Position numbers and translations under genes: made by a program
The notes under the pieces: model-generated
Told to the model about the DNA's origin: nothing
What the model saw: only the letters and a program-made list of their open reading frames with translations
The model's database searches: none
In this document: in pieces, positions 32,567-40,779 of the stretch
Layout: every line of letters starts with the position of its first letter
Position numbering within the stretch: position 1 is the first letter of the stretch
Assembly (NCBI GenBank): GCA_012799725.1
Contig: JAAZKR010000232.1
Span: forward strand, 1-47,576
From: Oligosphaeraceae bacterium
GTDB taxonomy: Bacteria > Verrucomicrobiota > Lentisphaeria > Oligosphaerales > Oligosphaeraceae
Direction: 5' to 3'
DNA length: 47,576 nt

Positions 32567-33374
32567 TTATCTCCTTGATGGTTTTGAGGATTTGCGGCAG
32601 CTCATGCAATGGCACTGAATTGGGTCCATCAGAAAGTGCTTTTTCTGGCTCAGGATGTGTTTCGAGGAATAGTCCATCTATGCCTACTGCCGCTGCGGCT
32701 CGTGCCAGTGGGAAGACGAATTCGCGTCTGCCGCCCGAAGCATTGCCCAATCCACCGGGTATTTGTACAGCATGTGTAGCGTCGAAGATGACTGGGCAGC
32801 CCAGCTGTTTCATGATGACTAAACCGCGCATATCGACTACCAGATTATGATAACCAAAGCAAGTGCCGCGTTCAGTTAGCAAAATGCGGTTGTTGCCACA
32901 AGATTCTATCTTTTTGATTACCGCTGCCATGTCTTCCGGAGCTACAAATTGCCCTTTTTTGATATTTACGGGCTTGCCGGTTTCTCCGGCGGCGAGCAAG
33001 AGGTCGGTTTGCCGGCACAAGAAAGCGGGTATCTGCAAGATGTCAACGACCTTGGCCACCTCGGCACACTGTCCGGGCTCGTGCACGTCAGTGATAAGCG
33101 GGCAGCCGAATTCGGCCTTGATCTTGCTTAGTGTTTCTAATCCTTCCTGCAGACCAAGGCCGCGGAACGAAGAGATACTTGTGCGGTTGGCTTTGTCAAA
33201 ACTGGCTTTGAATACATAGCTGAGCCCTAGAGCTGCACAGCATTCCTGAGCCTGGGCAGCGATACGCCTACAGGTCTCAAGAGATTCAATGACGCAGGGG
33301 CCGGCGATAATCAATGGTGGATGACTGGTGCCGACCGAAATGCCGGCGTCAAGAGCAAAACTGGCCAGACTCAT
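32535..33374 (-). CDS. kdsA: 3-deoxy-8-phosphooctulonate synthase KdsA
   Basis: KdsA condenses PEP with arabinose-5-phosphate to Kdo-8-phosphate. The 279-aa TIM-barrel protein has PLIIAGPCVIESLETC near the start, the YVFKASFDKANRTSISSFRG substrate loop, LITDVHEP and FDATHAVQIPGG. The start is an ATG at 33374 with GAGG six bases upstream, giving MSLASFALDAG; a longer frame to 33401 adds nine residues of low complexity. It lies 75 bases after kdsB. The arabinose-5-phosphate isomerase KdsD is not in the window. Confidence 0.95.
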   Translation of the reverse strand: MSLASFALDAGISVGTSHPPLIIAGPCVIESLETCRRIAAQAQECCAALGLSYVFKASFDKANRTSISSFRGLGLQEGLETLSKIKAEFGCPLITDVHEPGQCAEVAKVVDILQIPAFLCRQTDLLLAAGETGKPVNIKKGQFVAPEDMAAVIKKIESCGNNRILLTERGTCFGYHNLVVDMRGLVIMKQLGCPVIFDATHAVQIPGGLGNASGGRREFVFPLARAAAAVGIDGLFLETHPEPEKALSDGPNSVPLHELPQILKTIKEINELVKGCPNN

Positions 33375-33449
33375 AAAATACCTCAAGAAAAAGAAATGCA
33401 CACAGCAGCGTGCCTTGTGATTGTCATGTGTTCAGCAGGTAGACTTGCT

Positions 33450-34199
33450 TCAAACATTGTTTTTTTGTTGCTTGCGTATGATGTCCTCGACCATCTTGAG
33501 ATCAGCGGGTGTGTCTACGCCCATGCTGATTTTGTCGGTTTGCAGCACCCATGCCTTGGCTCCGTTTTCCAAAGCTCGCAGCTGCTCAAGCATCTCAAGC
33601 TTCTCCAGCCTGCTTTGCGGCCAACGTACAAATTGTTCAAGAAACTTCCTTTTGTAGGCGTAAAGCCCCCAGTGCAGCAGGGCTTGCTCCTGTTTTTGGC
33701 CACTGCGGTCGTATGGAATCAGTGCACGACTGAAATATAGCGCATAGCCCTGCGCATCGCAAACCACTTTTACGGCGTTAGGGTCTTGCGGATCGCGCCC
33801 AGTCAGCTGAAAAGGCACGGCGGCGGTGCCCATGTCAGCACCACTTTTACGCATAGCGGCTATAAGTTCGGAGAGCACAGTGGGGTCTATTAGCGGTTCA
33901 TCGCCCTGTATGTTGAGGATAAGGTCGGCATCCAAGCCTTGGATGGCTTCGGCGATGCGGTCAGTGCCAGTTTGATGTTCTGTAGAGGTCATAGTTGCTT
34001 TGCCCTTAAAGTCAAGCACGGTTTCATAGATGCGCTGGTCATCAGTGGCAACTATAACATCGTCCAGGTCTGGACATCTTTTGGCGGCTTCATAGACTCG
34101 TTGAATCATGGTTTTGCCGGCGATAAGCGCCAAGGGCTTACCTGGGAAGCGACTGCTGGCATAACGAGCGGGAATGACTGCGAGAGTGCGTGAAGACAT
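33450..34199 (-). CDS. kdsB: CMP-Kdo synthetase KdsB
   Basis: KdsB activates Kdo with CTP to CMP-Kdo. The 249-aa nucleotidyltransferase has VIPARYASSRFPGKPLALI at about residues 8-26, a VIVATDDQRI segment, the NIQGDEPLID motif near 97 and a GLYAYKRKFLEQF region near 177. Everything expected of the KdsB family is present. The GGAAATAATAT leader precedes the ATG. It is downstream of the heptose kinase gene by 41 bases, within the same block. Confidence 0.95.
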   Translation of the reverse strand: MSSRTLAVIPARYASSRFPGKPLALIAGKTMIQRVYEAAKRCPDLDDVIVATDDQRIYETVLDFKGKATMTSTEHQTGTDRIAEAIQGLDADLILNIQGDEPLIDPTVLSELIAAMRKSGADMGTAAVPFQLTGRDPQDPNAVKVVCDAQGYALYFSRALIPYDRSGQKQEQALLHWGLYAYKRKFLEQFVRWPQSRLEKLEMLEQLRALENGAKAWVLQTDKISMGVDTPADLKMVEDIIRKQQKNNV

Positions 34200-34240
34200 A
34201 TATTATTTCCGATTTTGGTTTTGAACAGGAAGGAGATAGG

Positions 34241-35272
34241 CTATGGTGTTGCGTTGCTGCCTGTTGATCGCGATTCGAGGATTTTCCGGCGCAGGGTTTC
34301 GGCGTCTATGGCAGTGGTGCCCAAATACCCCACCACGACACCGGCGGCGGCATTGGATAAGCGAGCGGCTTCCTCAGCATTAGCACCGGCCAGCAAGGCC
34401 AGAGCCATGCAGGCCATAACCGTGTCTCCGGCACCAGAGACGTCAAAGACCTGCCGAGCTTGAGTGGCTATGTGCAGAGGAGGCAAGGCCTCGTCTTTGA
34501 ATAGAGCCATGCCTTGTGCGCCTAAGGTGATAAGCAGCAGTTCCGGTTGCCATTGGCGTAAAATCCTTGCGCCGACTTCTCGTAGTGCCTCGTCTTGCAA
34601 CGGATCGTTATGCGCCTCTTGCAATGGCAGGCCGGCTAGGCTGAAAGCTTCGCTGCGATTGGGTGTCATAAGTTTCAGCCCTTGTACGCAGAAGTTGTGG
34701 CTTGAATGTGGGTCCAGGCAGACGATGCATCCGGCTTCTCGAGCCAAGTCACAGGCATCTTGCATGAACTGCTGATCGAAAAGCCCTTTGGCATAGTCCT
34801 CAAGAATAAGTGCGCCTATAGCGTTCTTAGCTAAAGCTTGCCGCAATTTTTCGAGCAATTGTACACGTATTTCCTTTTTGAAGTTTTCTTTGCTTTCCTG
34901 GTCTATACGCAGGACTTGTTGGTTTGCGGCAAGAACACGGGTTTTGACAGTGGTTGGGCGCGTGCCATCTACAATGATGCCTTCAGTCACGGTTTGGCAC
35001 TGTTGCAGCAGGGCAAGCAACTCTTGTCCTTCCGGGTCTGCTCCCAAACATCCAAAAGCATGTGCTTCAGCATTCAGGCCTACGATATTGCGCAGCACAT
35101 TTGCCGCACCTCCGGGTACGGCACTACAGCGTGACACTTCTATAATGGGCACGGGCGCTTCCGGTGAGATACGGTCAGCTTTGCCCCAGATGTAGCGGTC
35201 TAACATCAGGTCGCCGAGTACGCCGGCGCGCAAACCACCGATTTCGGCAACTAGTTCTACAAGTCGTTTCAT
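34241..35272 (-). CDS. hldA: D-glycero-beta-D-manno-heptose-7-phosphate kinase (HldA/RfaE domain I)
   Basis: A 343-aa PfkB-family kinase that makes heptose-1,7-bisphosphate on the path to ADP-heptose for the LPS core. Visible sites are GDLMLDRYIWGKADRISPE near residue 20, VPGGAANVLRNI near 53, DPHSSHNF near 180, then FDVSGAGDTVMACM near 295, the anion hole and catalytic aspartate. Only the kinase half of E. coli HldE is present, so the nucleotidyltransferase HldC would be elsewhere. It overlaps the upstream FHA-like gene by 4 bp (ATGA), indicating translational coupling. GmhA, GmhB and HldD are not in the window. Confidence 0.9.
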   Translation of the reverse strand: MKRLVELVAEIGGLRAGVLGDLMLDRYIWGKADRISPEAPVPIIEVSRCSAVPGGAANVLRNIVGLNAEAHAFGCLGADPEGQELLALLQQCQTVTEGIIVDGTRPTTVKTRVLAANQQVLRIDQESKENFKKEIRVQLLEKLRQALAKNAIGALILEDYAKGLFDQQFMQDACDLAREAGCIVCLDPHSSHNFCVQGLKLMTPNRSEAFSLAGLPLQEAHNDPLQDEALREVGARILRQWQPELLLITLGAQGMALFKDEALPPLHIATQARQVFDVSGAGDTVMACMALALLAGANAEEAARLSNAAAGVVVGYLGTTAIDAETLRRKILESRSTGSNATP

Positions 35273-36030
35273 GGCTGACTTTCTGCCTGGATGATTGTTT
35301 TAAGTCTAGCTTGCAGGTCTGGCTCGGGATATATGCCATAGACACTGACATCTTGCAGGGCGGCGAGTTCGTTTTCGATATTTTGCAGCGTTTCCTGCAT
35401 TTTTCTTCTTTGGCTTCTGCTCATATGCCGGCTCTGTCTTCTCAAATATTTAGTTCTTTGCTGCAGCTCCTGTCGGAACGCCTGCTGCATGGCTTGCACC
35501 ACGGGGTCTTTGCTGTCGGCTTTCTGCAACATTTTATTTAGTCTGTCGCATCGGGCGCTAATATCGAGATGCATTTGCTGTCCCAGCCAGAAGCTTTCTT
35601 TCTTCATAAGTCCAGGCAGCAAGGTGATAGCAAAGAGCTGCATGAGCAGAATAAGCGCAATACCGCATTTAGCGGCAGCGGTCAGAAAGCCGCTTTGCCG
35701 GGAGAGCTTGGCTTTTGCAAAGTTACGATAAAAGCTTATTTCGTAGTTATGCAGGAGAAAACTTTCGCCATGGTGCAACCTGTGCTTTTCATGCGGTGCC
35801 AGCTGGCGTTGGCCGGCTTCAATTCTGTATTGTTCGCTTAGGCTTTGCAGGAAAAAACCGAGCTCATCTTGAGCGATAAGCGCAGCCTCGCCTTGTAGCT
35901 CTGGCAAGATTAAGGCGCAACCTTCCCCCCCTAAGGTTAACGGCAGCTGCGTAAATTCGCAGAGCCGGGCAGGGCGGGAAAAGTGCGCCTCGTCCGTATC
36001 CGGTTGTTTAACCGTCAATTGTATTGCCAT
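35269..36030 (-). CDS. FHA-like membrane protein of unknown function
   Basis: A 253-aa protein I do not recognise as a named family. Residues 1-115 look like a forkhead-associated fold: PLTLGGEGCALIL, ELQGEAALIAQDELGFFLQSL, then HGESFLLHNYEISFYR. A single transmembrane helix follows (about 128-148, KCGIALILLMQLFAITLLPG). The rest is highly charged and helical with a coiled coil around RRQSRHMSRSQRRKMQETLQ. FHA domains normally bind phosphothreonine, but the binding loops are not obvious here. Start at the ATG at 36030; a TTG adds seven residues. It is coupled to the heptose kinase and lies 37 bases after clpC, suggesting a link between protein quality control or signalling and LPS synthesis, which is inference. 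Confidence 0.65.
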   Translation of the reverse strand: MAIQLTVKQPDTDEAHFSRPARLCEFTQLPLTLGGEGCALILPELQGEAALIAQDELGFFLQSLSEQYRIEAGQRQLAPHEKHRLHHGESFLLHNYEISFYRNFAKAKLSRQSGFLTAAAKCGIALILLMQLFAITLLPGLMKKESFWLGQQMHLDISARCDRLNKMLQKADSKDPVVQAMQQAFRQELQQRTKYLRRQSRHMSRSQRRKMQETLQNIENELAALQDVSVYGIYPEPDLQARLKTIIQAESQP

Positions 36031-36067
36031 GTGTGTTTGTTTGTAGCGCAAGTCACACCGGTGTTAT

Positions 36068-38632
36068 TTAGGTGGTGCTAAGCTTTCTGCTGTTTTTCAG
36101 CTTGCCTTTAGCGAGACTGAGATCGAAACTCAGCTTTTCTTCGTCATCGAGCCGACAGATCTGCACTTTGCATTCTGCACCCATGAGGTTTTGGCGCAGG
36201 ATTTCTTCAGCCAGAGGGTCTTCCAGATACTGTTCAACGACACGACGTACTTCGCGTGCGCCAAACTCCGGCTTGTAGCTTTTTGACAGCAGTAATTCCC
36301 GGGCCTTGTCGTCCAGGCTGATAACGCAATGCTTTTTTTGCAGACGTTCGCTGATCTTGTTGAGCTCCAAGTCTATGATCCGTTCTATATCTTTACGTCC
36401 CAGTCTTCTGAAGACGATGAGATCATCGAGCCGGTTAAGGAATTCCGGTTTGAAGAACTTATTGGCTTTATCGATCAGCTCGCGGCGCATCTTCTCGTAT
36501 GCGGCCTCGTCATCTTCCTCTTCGCTCATGCCCGGTGCCTTAAAGCCCAGGCTTTGCATCTTATTAACTTCACCGGCACCAACGTTAGAGGTCATAATGA
36601 TGATGGTATTACGGAAGTTGACGGTGCGCCCCAGACTGTCAGTGAGCTGTCCCTCTTCAAGTATTTGCAAGAGAATATTGCTTACTTCCGGGTTGGCTTT
36701 TTCCAGCTCGTCAAAGAGCACCACCGAGTATGGACGCCGCCGTACCTTTTCAGTGAGCTGTCCACCTTCTTCGTAGCCGACGTATCCCGGCGGTGAACCT
36801 ACCATGCGCGAAACGCTGAATTTTTCCATATATTCGGACATATCCAGTCTGATAAGTGCATCCGGATCGCCGAACATGAATTCAGCCAGCAGTTTTGCCA
36901 GATAGGTTTTCCCCACGCCGGTAGGTCCGAGGAAGAGGAATGAGCCTATAGGGCGACGCGGGTCTTTCAAGTCCGCTCTGGAACGCCGCAGTGCCCGGCT
37001 GATTATCTGCACGGCGTTGTCCTGACCGATGATTTGTTCTTTCAAGCTGCTTTCCATGCGCAGCAGTTTGCTTGCTTCCTCTTCTTCCAGCCTACCCAGC
37101 GGTATGCCGGTCATGCTGGCGACCACTATACGTATGTCGTCAGCGGTGATTTCCGCCCGTTTGTTGCCTTGGCTTTTCTTCCAGCTTTCAATCAGCTTTT
37201 CCATTTCCTGTTTGGCTTTTTGCTCTTCGTCACGGAATGCAGCTGCTTTCTCGAAAAGCTGTTCCTCAGCAGCCCTGAGCTTCTGTTCAGCGATCTCTTT
37301 GATTTTCTTTTCATGCTCCGCTAGATCAGGGAAGCTTTTCGAGTTGCTGATATGTGCTCTTGCACCGGCCTCATCGATAACATCTATGGCCTTATCCGGG
37401 AAGAACCTGGCCGGTATATACCTGTCAGCCAGGTTAACCGCCATTTGTATGGCTTCCGGGGTGTAATTACTTTGATGATGCTCTTCGTAACGGCTTTGCA
37501 GGCCTTTAAGGATTTCGACGGTTTCCTCTGGGCTGGGCGGTTGTACGATAATGGACTGGAAGCGTCTTTCCAAGGCAGCATCTTTCTCTATGCTTTTGCG
37601 GTACTCATTCATAGTTGTGGCACCGACGCACTGTATTTCACCCCTGGCCAATGCCGGTTTGAGTATATTGGATGCATCCATGGTGCCTTCGGCGCTTCCG
37701 GCACCCACAATGGTGTGCAGCTCATCCAGAAAGAGGATAACGTTTTGTGAACGTTTTATCTCTTCTATGACGGCTTTCAGTCTTTCTTCGAACTGTCCTC
37801 TGTATTTCGTTCCGGCCACCAGTAATGTGAGATCCAGCGCAATGACCATTTTATTCTGCAGCATATCGGGTACTTTATGGTCACGTATGGCTTGAGCCAG
37901 ACCTTCAACGATGGCGGTTTTTCCTACGCCGGCCTCACCGATAAGCACCGGATTATTCTTGGTGCGTCGGCAGAGTGTTTGAATGACACGTTCTATCTCT
38001 TTGCTTCTGCCTACTACCGGGTCCAGCTTATTTTGTTCGGCCAATTCAGAGAGGTTTCTGCCAAAGGCCCGCAGAGCCGGCATTTTATCCCGTCCCGATT
38101 CATTTCTATCTTCAATGGCATCGTCTGAGCCGTCCGGCCTGGCTTCGGCCAGATTGCTGTCTTCAGGCAGGAAACGCGGATCCAGCTCCTTGAGCAGACC
38201 ATTGCGCACTTCATTAAAGTTCAGATTGAATTTTCGTAATATTTCAGCTGCTGCACCTTCTTCTTCCTTGAGCAGGCCAAGAAGCAGGTGTTCTATGCCT
38301 ATATAATTGAAGCCCATGTTTTTGGCTTCATTGGTAGCAGTGGCAATTACCCTTTTCACCCGGCTGGTGAAAGGCAGAGTGGAGCTATCAAGCTCACTGT
38401 CGTGATTGTCACCGGTGAGCTTGCTTATCGCGTTGCTTATTTCCTCAAGATTCAGTCCAGCCTTTTCTAGCAAGCTGACCGACAGGCCATGCTTCAATTT
38501 GATTATACCAAGCAGAATGTGCTCAGTTCCCACATGAGTATGACCAAGTTCTTTGGCCTCTTTGCGAGCCAAAGCCATTACCTGTTGTGCCCTGGGTGTG
38601 AAATTTTTCAGTGGATTGTCATTATAGTCCAT
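36068..38632 (-). CDS. clpC: Clp protease ATPase ClpC-type
   Basis: An 854-aa Hsp100 unfoldase that feeds proteins to ClpP. The N-terminal double Clp repeat (about 1-145, including ELGHTHVGTEHILLG and GFNYIGIEHLLLG) is followed by D1 with Walker A GEAGVGKTAIVEG near 232, a middle domain with a UVR-like segment AAEEQLFEKAAAFRDEEQKA, and D2 with Walker A GPTGVGKTYLAKL near 570. The UVR-like segment and length separate it from ClpB, whose middle domain is longer. GGGGG six bases before the ATG supports the start. It heads the block clpC, FHA-like gene, heptose kinase and Kdo genes. Confidence 0.95.
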   Translation of the reverse strand: MDYNDNPLKNFTPRAQQVMALARKEAKELGHTHVGTEHILLGIIKLKHGLSVSLLEKAGLNLEEISNAISKLTGDNHDSELDSSTLPFTSRVKRVIATATNEAKNMGFNYIGIEHLLLGLLKEEEGAAAEILRKFNLNFNEVRNGLLKELDPRFLPEDSNLAEARPDGSDDAIEDRNESGRDKMPALRAFGRNLSELAEQNKLDPVVGRSKEIERVIQTLCRRTKNNPVLIGEAGVGKTAIVEGLAQAIRDHKVPDMLQNKMVIALDLTLLVAGTKYRGQFEERLKAVIEEIKRSQNVILFLDELHTIVGAGSAEGTMDASNILKPALARGEIQCVGATTMNEYRKSIEKDAALERRFQSIIVQPPSPEETVEILKGLQSRYEEHHQSNYTPEAIQMAVNLADRYIPARFFPDKAIDVIDEAGARAHISNSKSFPDLAEHEKKIKEIAEQKLRAAEEQLFEKAAAFRDEEQKAKQEMEKLIESWKKSQGNKRAEITADDIRIVVASMTGIPLGRLEEEEASKLLRMESSLKEQIIGQDNAVQIISRALRRSRADLKDPRRPIGSFLFLGPTGVGKTYLAKLLAEFMFGDPDALIRLDMSEYMEKFSVSRMVGSPPGYVGYEEGGQLTEKVRRRPYSVVLFDELEKANPEVSNILLQILEEGQLTDSLGRTVNFRNTIIIMTSNVGAGEVNKMQSLGFKAPGMSEEEDDEAAYEKMRRELIDKANKFFKPEFLNRLDDLIVFRRLGRKDIERIIDLELNKISERLQKKHCVISLDDKARELLLSKSYKPEFGAREVRRVVEQYLEDPLAEEILRQNLMGAECKVQICRLDDEEKLSFDLSLAKGKLKNSRKLSTT

Positions 38633-38939
38633 GGCAAACCCCCTTTTTTATGATGAAACAGCGCTAGAGCAGCAAGCCCGAAACGCTGTGTTGATGTGTC
38701 GCACTAGGAGAGCAAAAATGTAAATGCCCATAATATAACTGTTCCAGACGTAATTACATCTGCGCACGGGCATGAAAGACTACGATGAAAACGTAAATAT
38801 GGGCATGACGATCGGGATAGGCGACACGCTATCCCTCTCCTGCTACTGCCCTCAAAACAGTCCTTGCGATTGCTTGTTGATGCCGCGAAAGGCATAGTGT
38901 CCACTTGTTAGACCATAGCAGTGCGTTTACGTTCCCATT
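38633..38939. other. Gene-free spacer with a separated inverted repeat
   Basis: About 307 bases hold no convincing gene. ATGCCCATA (38724-38732) and TATGGGCAT (38798-38806) are reverse complements 65 bases apart, within two GTAAAT-containing segments. The spacing is too long for a classic operator but could seat two regulator sites for the clpC gene or the FAD oxidoreductase end. I saw no terminator with a T tail. Confidence 0.35.
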
Positions 38940-40697
38940 TCAGCGCAGTTCGAAAGCGAATATTCGACATTCTTGTGCGCCCCAGGTTGATTTTGGGATC
39001 AGGCGTATGGCTTCTGTCTCCAGTTCAAGGTCGAAGCGCACCAGTCTTTGGTAGTTATTGGTTTCGACATGGCATTGTTTCCAGCTGCCGTCAGCCTGTC
39101 GGTTTTCCAGAATGAATTCTTTCACCAAGCTGGGCGGTGGAGTTCTGGGCGGCTCATTCAGTGGGAAATTGGATAGTATGTTTTTCTCGATATGGTGACT
39201 GCAAGAGCCTTTGCCCATGCGGTTTAGGTCGCTGTCAAAAACAATGCGTACACTTTGGACTTTGACTTTTTTGCCAAAGTCGTACTGCACATACGCGCCC
39301 GGCCTGCCTACCCAGGCATTGGACTCCGCGTCGCGAGGCCTGTCTATGCCGCTGAGCAGAGCTTGTGGATTGCCTTCAGATGCGCTTAGAGTGGCGTTTT
39401 GACAAAGCTGCGATATTTCCCGTTTAAGTCCAGGCAGATAGCAGTCATCGTCCATGAGCAGCGTTTGCAATTCCTTGACATGCTTGTCTTCATACAGTCC
39501 TCTGGGCATGCAGTTGTACTTATGGCACAGTGATGCTGCCAGACCTACGGCTTGGCCCATCAAGCTGCATGTCGCCATGACTCTAGTAGAGCTTATGCCC
39601 ACGTGTGTGGTGCTGATATTGCGTCCTGCAAACATCAGGTTATCTATGTTTTTCGAATAGAGGCAACGATAGGGGATGCCATAGGGCTGTTCCAGATGAA
39701 TGTAGCGATTGGGTACGCCTTCATGATAGAAACCGCCAGGGAAATGATCGTCTATGGGCCAGCCGCCATAAGCTACTACATCGGGGAACTTGCCGCCTGA
39801 GAGTATTTCCTTCTCCGAAAGCATATGATCACCGACATAGCGTCGGCTTTCACGCTTGCCGGGCAGGAATCCTACCCATTCCAGCTCCCAATTATCGGCA
39901 CCGTGCTCACCATGGTTTTTGATATGGTCCCAGACGCCGAAGGCCAAGGCAAGCAACTCATCGCGCAATTCTTCGGTATCATGTATGCTGTCCCGGTCGC
40001 CACCCAGCTCCAGCCACCAGAAATTATTTACTCCGCGGAAATCATGTTCACGCATGGCCAATTGTGAATCGCAGGTTATTTTTGCAGCCCAGGGCGGCGG
40101 AATAAAAGTTTTGGGCGAGTCGGTCTCTCTAGCTTGGATCAGGCAGCTCATGCCCATGGTTTTGCTGTCTGCTACTTTTTGCGCCAAGGTTTCGTCAAAC
40201 TCGCTGCTTGCTTCTCTGCCCATGCGGAACTCCGCTCCGCTCAAGGGTGCCAGGATGCTGTCTCCGGAGCAGTCAGCAAAGACATCTGCTTCGATAACAT
40301 GCCAGGTTTCTGCTGTGCCTTGCCAGCCACGTACCGACTTGATTTTCTGACCTTGCATTTCCAGCGAGTTGACCGAACAGTTGAGAAACAGAGTCAGGTT
40401 TTCCTCTTGTATAGCCAGCTGATAGAGGACGCTGTCCCAGATGGAAAAATTGGAGCCCGGGTTGCGATAGTTGTTTTCCAGGCTTATTTCTTCGACTATG
40501 CCGGTCTCTCGATTATCTTTGCCAGAGGCGCCACAAATCCACATGCGTATTTCACTGGAGGCATTGCCGCCGAGCACCGGTCGATCATGAACCAGGGCGC
40601 AGCGTATGCCGCTCCTGGCGGCAGCAACCGCCGCACTTAATCCGGAAAGACCGCCGCCCACTACACAAAAATCAAAAATATGTCGTAATTCACGCAT
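38940..40697 (-). CDS. FAD-dependent oxidoreductase (FAD_oxidored type) with C-terminal discoidin-like domain
   Basis: A 585-aa flavoprotein. The dinucleotide-binding loop VVGGGLSGLSAAVAAARSG is at about residues 12-30, followed by the family's RPVLGGNASSEIRMWICG and later NLMFAGRNISTTHVGISSTRVMATC. Residues about 450-585 form a beta-rich tail with AYVQYDFGKKVKVQSVRIVFDSDL, typical of discoidin/F5-8C carbohydrate-binding folds, ending in YQRLVRFDLELETEAIRLIPKSTWG. No signal peptide is visible, so it is likely cytoplasmic. GAGG five bases before the ATG supports the start. It sits 82 bases after a large hydrolase. Such genes are greatly expanded in Lentisphaerota and Verrucomicrobia and are linked to glycan or sugar oxidation; the substrate here is unknown. 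Confidence 0.85.
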   Translation of the reverse strand: MRELRHIFDFCVVGGGLSGLSAAVAAARSGIRCALVHDRPVLGGNASSEIRMWICGASGKDNRETGIVEEISLENNYRNPGSNFSIWDSVLYQLAIQEENLTLFLNCSVNSLEMQGQKIKSVRGWQGTAETWHVIEADVFADCSGDSILAPLSGAEFRMGREASSEFDETLAQKVADSKTMGMSCLIQARETDSPKTFIPPPWAAKITCDSQLAMREHDFRGVNNFWWLELGGDRDSIHDTEELRDELLALAFGVWDHIKNHGEHGADNWELEWVGFLPGKRESRRYVGDHMLSEKEILSGGKFPDVVAYGGWPIDDHFPGGFYHEGVPNRYIHLEQPYGIPYRCLYSKNIDNLMFAGRNISTTHVGISSTRVMATCSLMGQAVGLAASLCHKYNCMPRGLYEDKHVKELQTLLMDDDCYLPGLKREISQLCQNATLSASEGNPQALLSGIDRPRDAESNAWVGRPGAYVQYDFGKKVKVQSVRIVFDSDLNRMGKGSCSHHIEKNILSNFPLNEPPRTPPPSLVKEFILENRQADGSWKQCHVETNNYQRLVRFDLELETEAIRLIPKSTWGAQECRIFAFELR

Positions 40698-40779
40698 AAT
40701 AACCTCGTGTTAAATGTAGATTTGTGGTTCTTGAAGTTAAAACTGATTCGACTGATCTGAGCTATCCGAACTTTGAACT

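Noticed and set aside
38704-38904. A 66-aa minus-strand frame in the clpC spacer
   Set aside because: It has no RBS of note, no motif, and overlaps a separated inverted repeat. I treated the spacer as gene-free.
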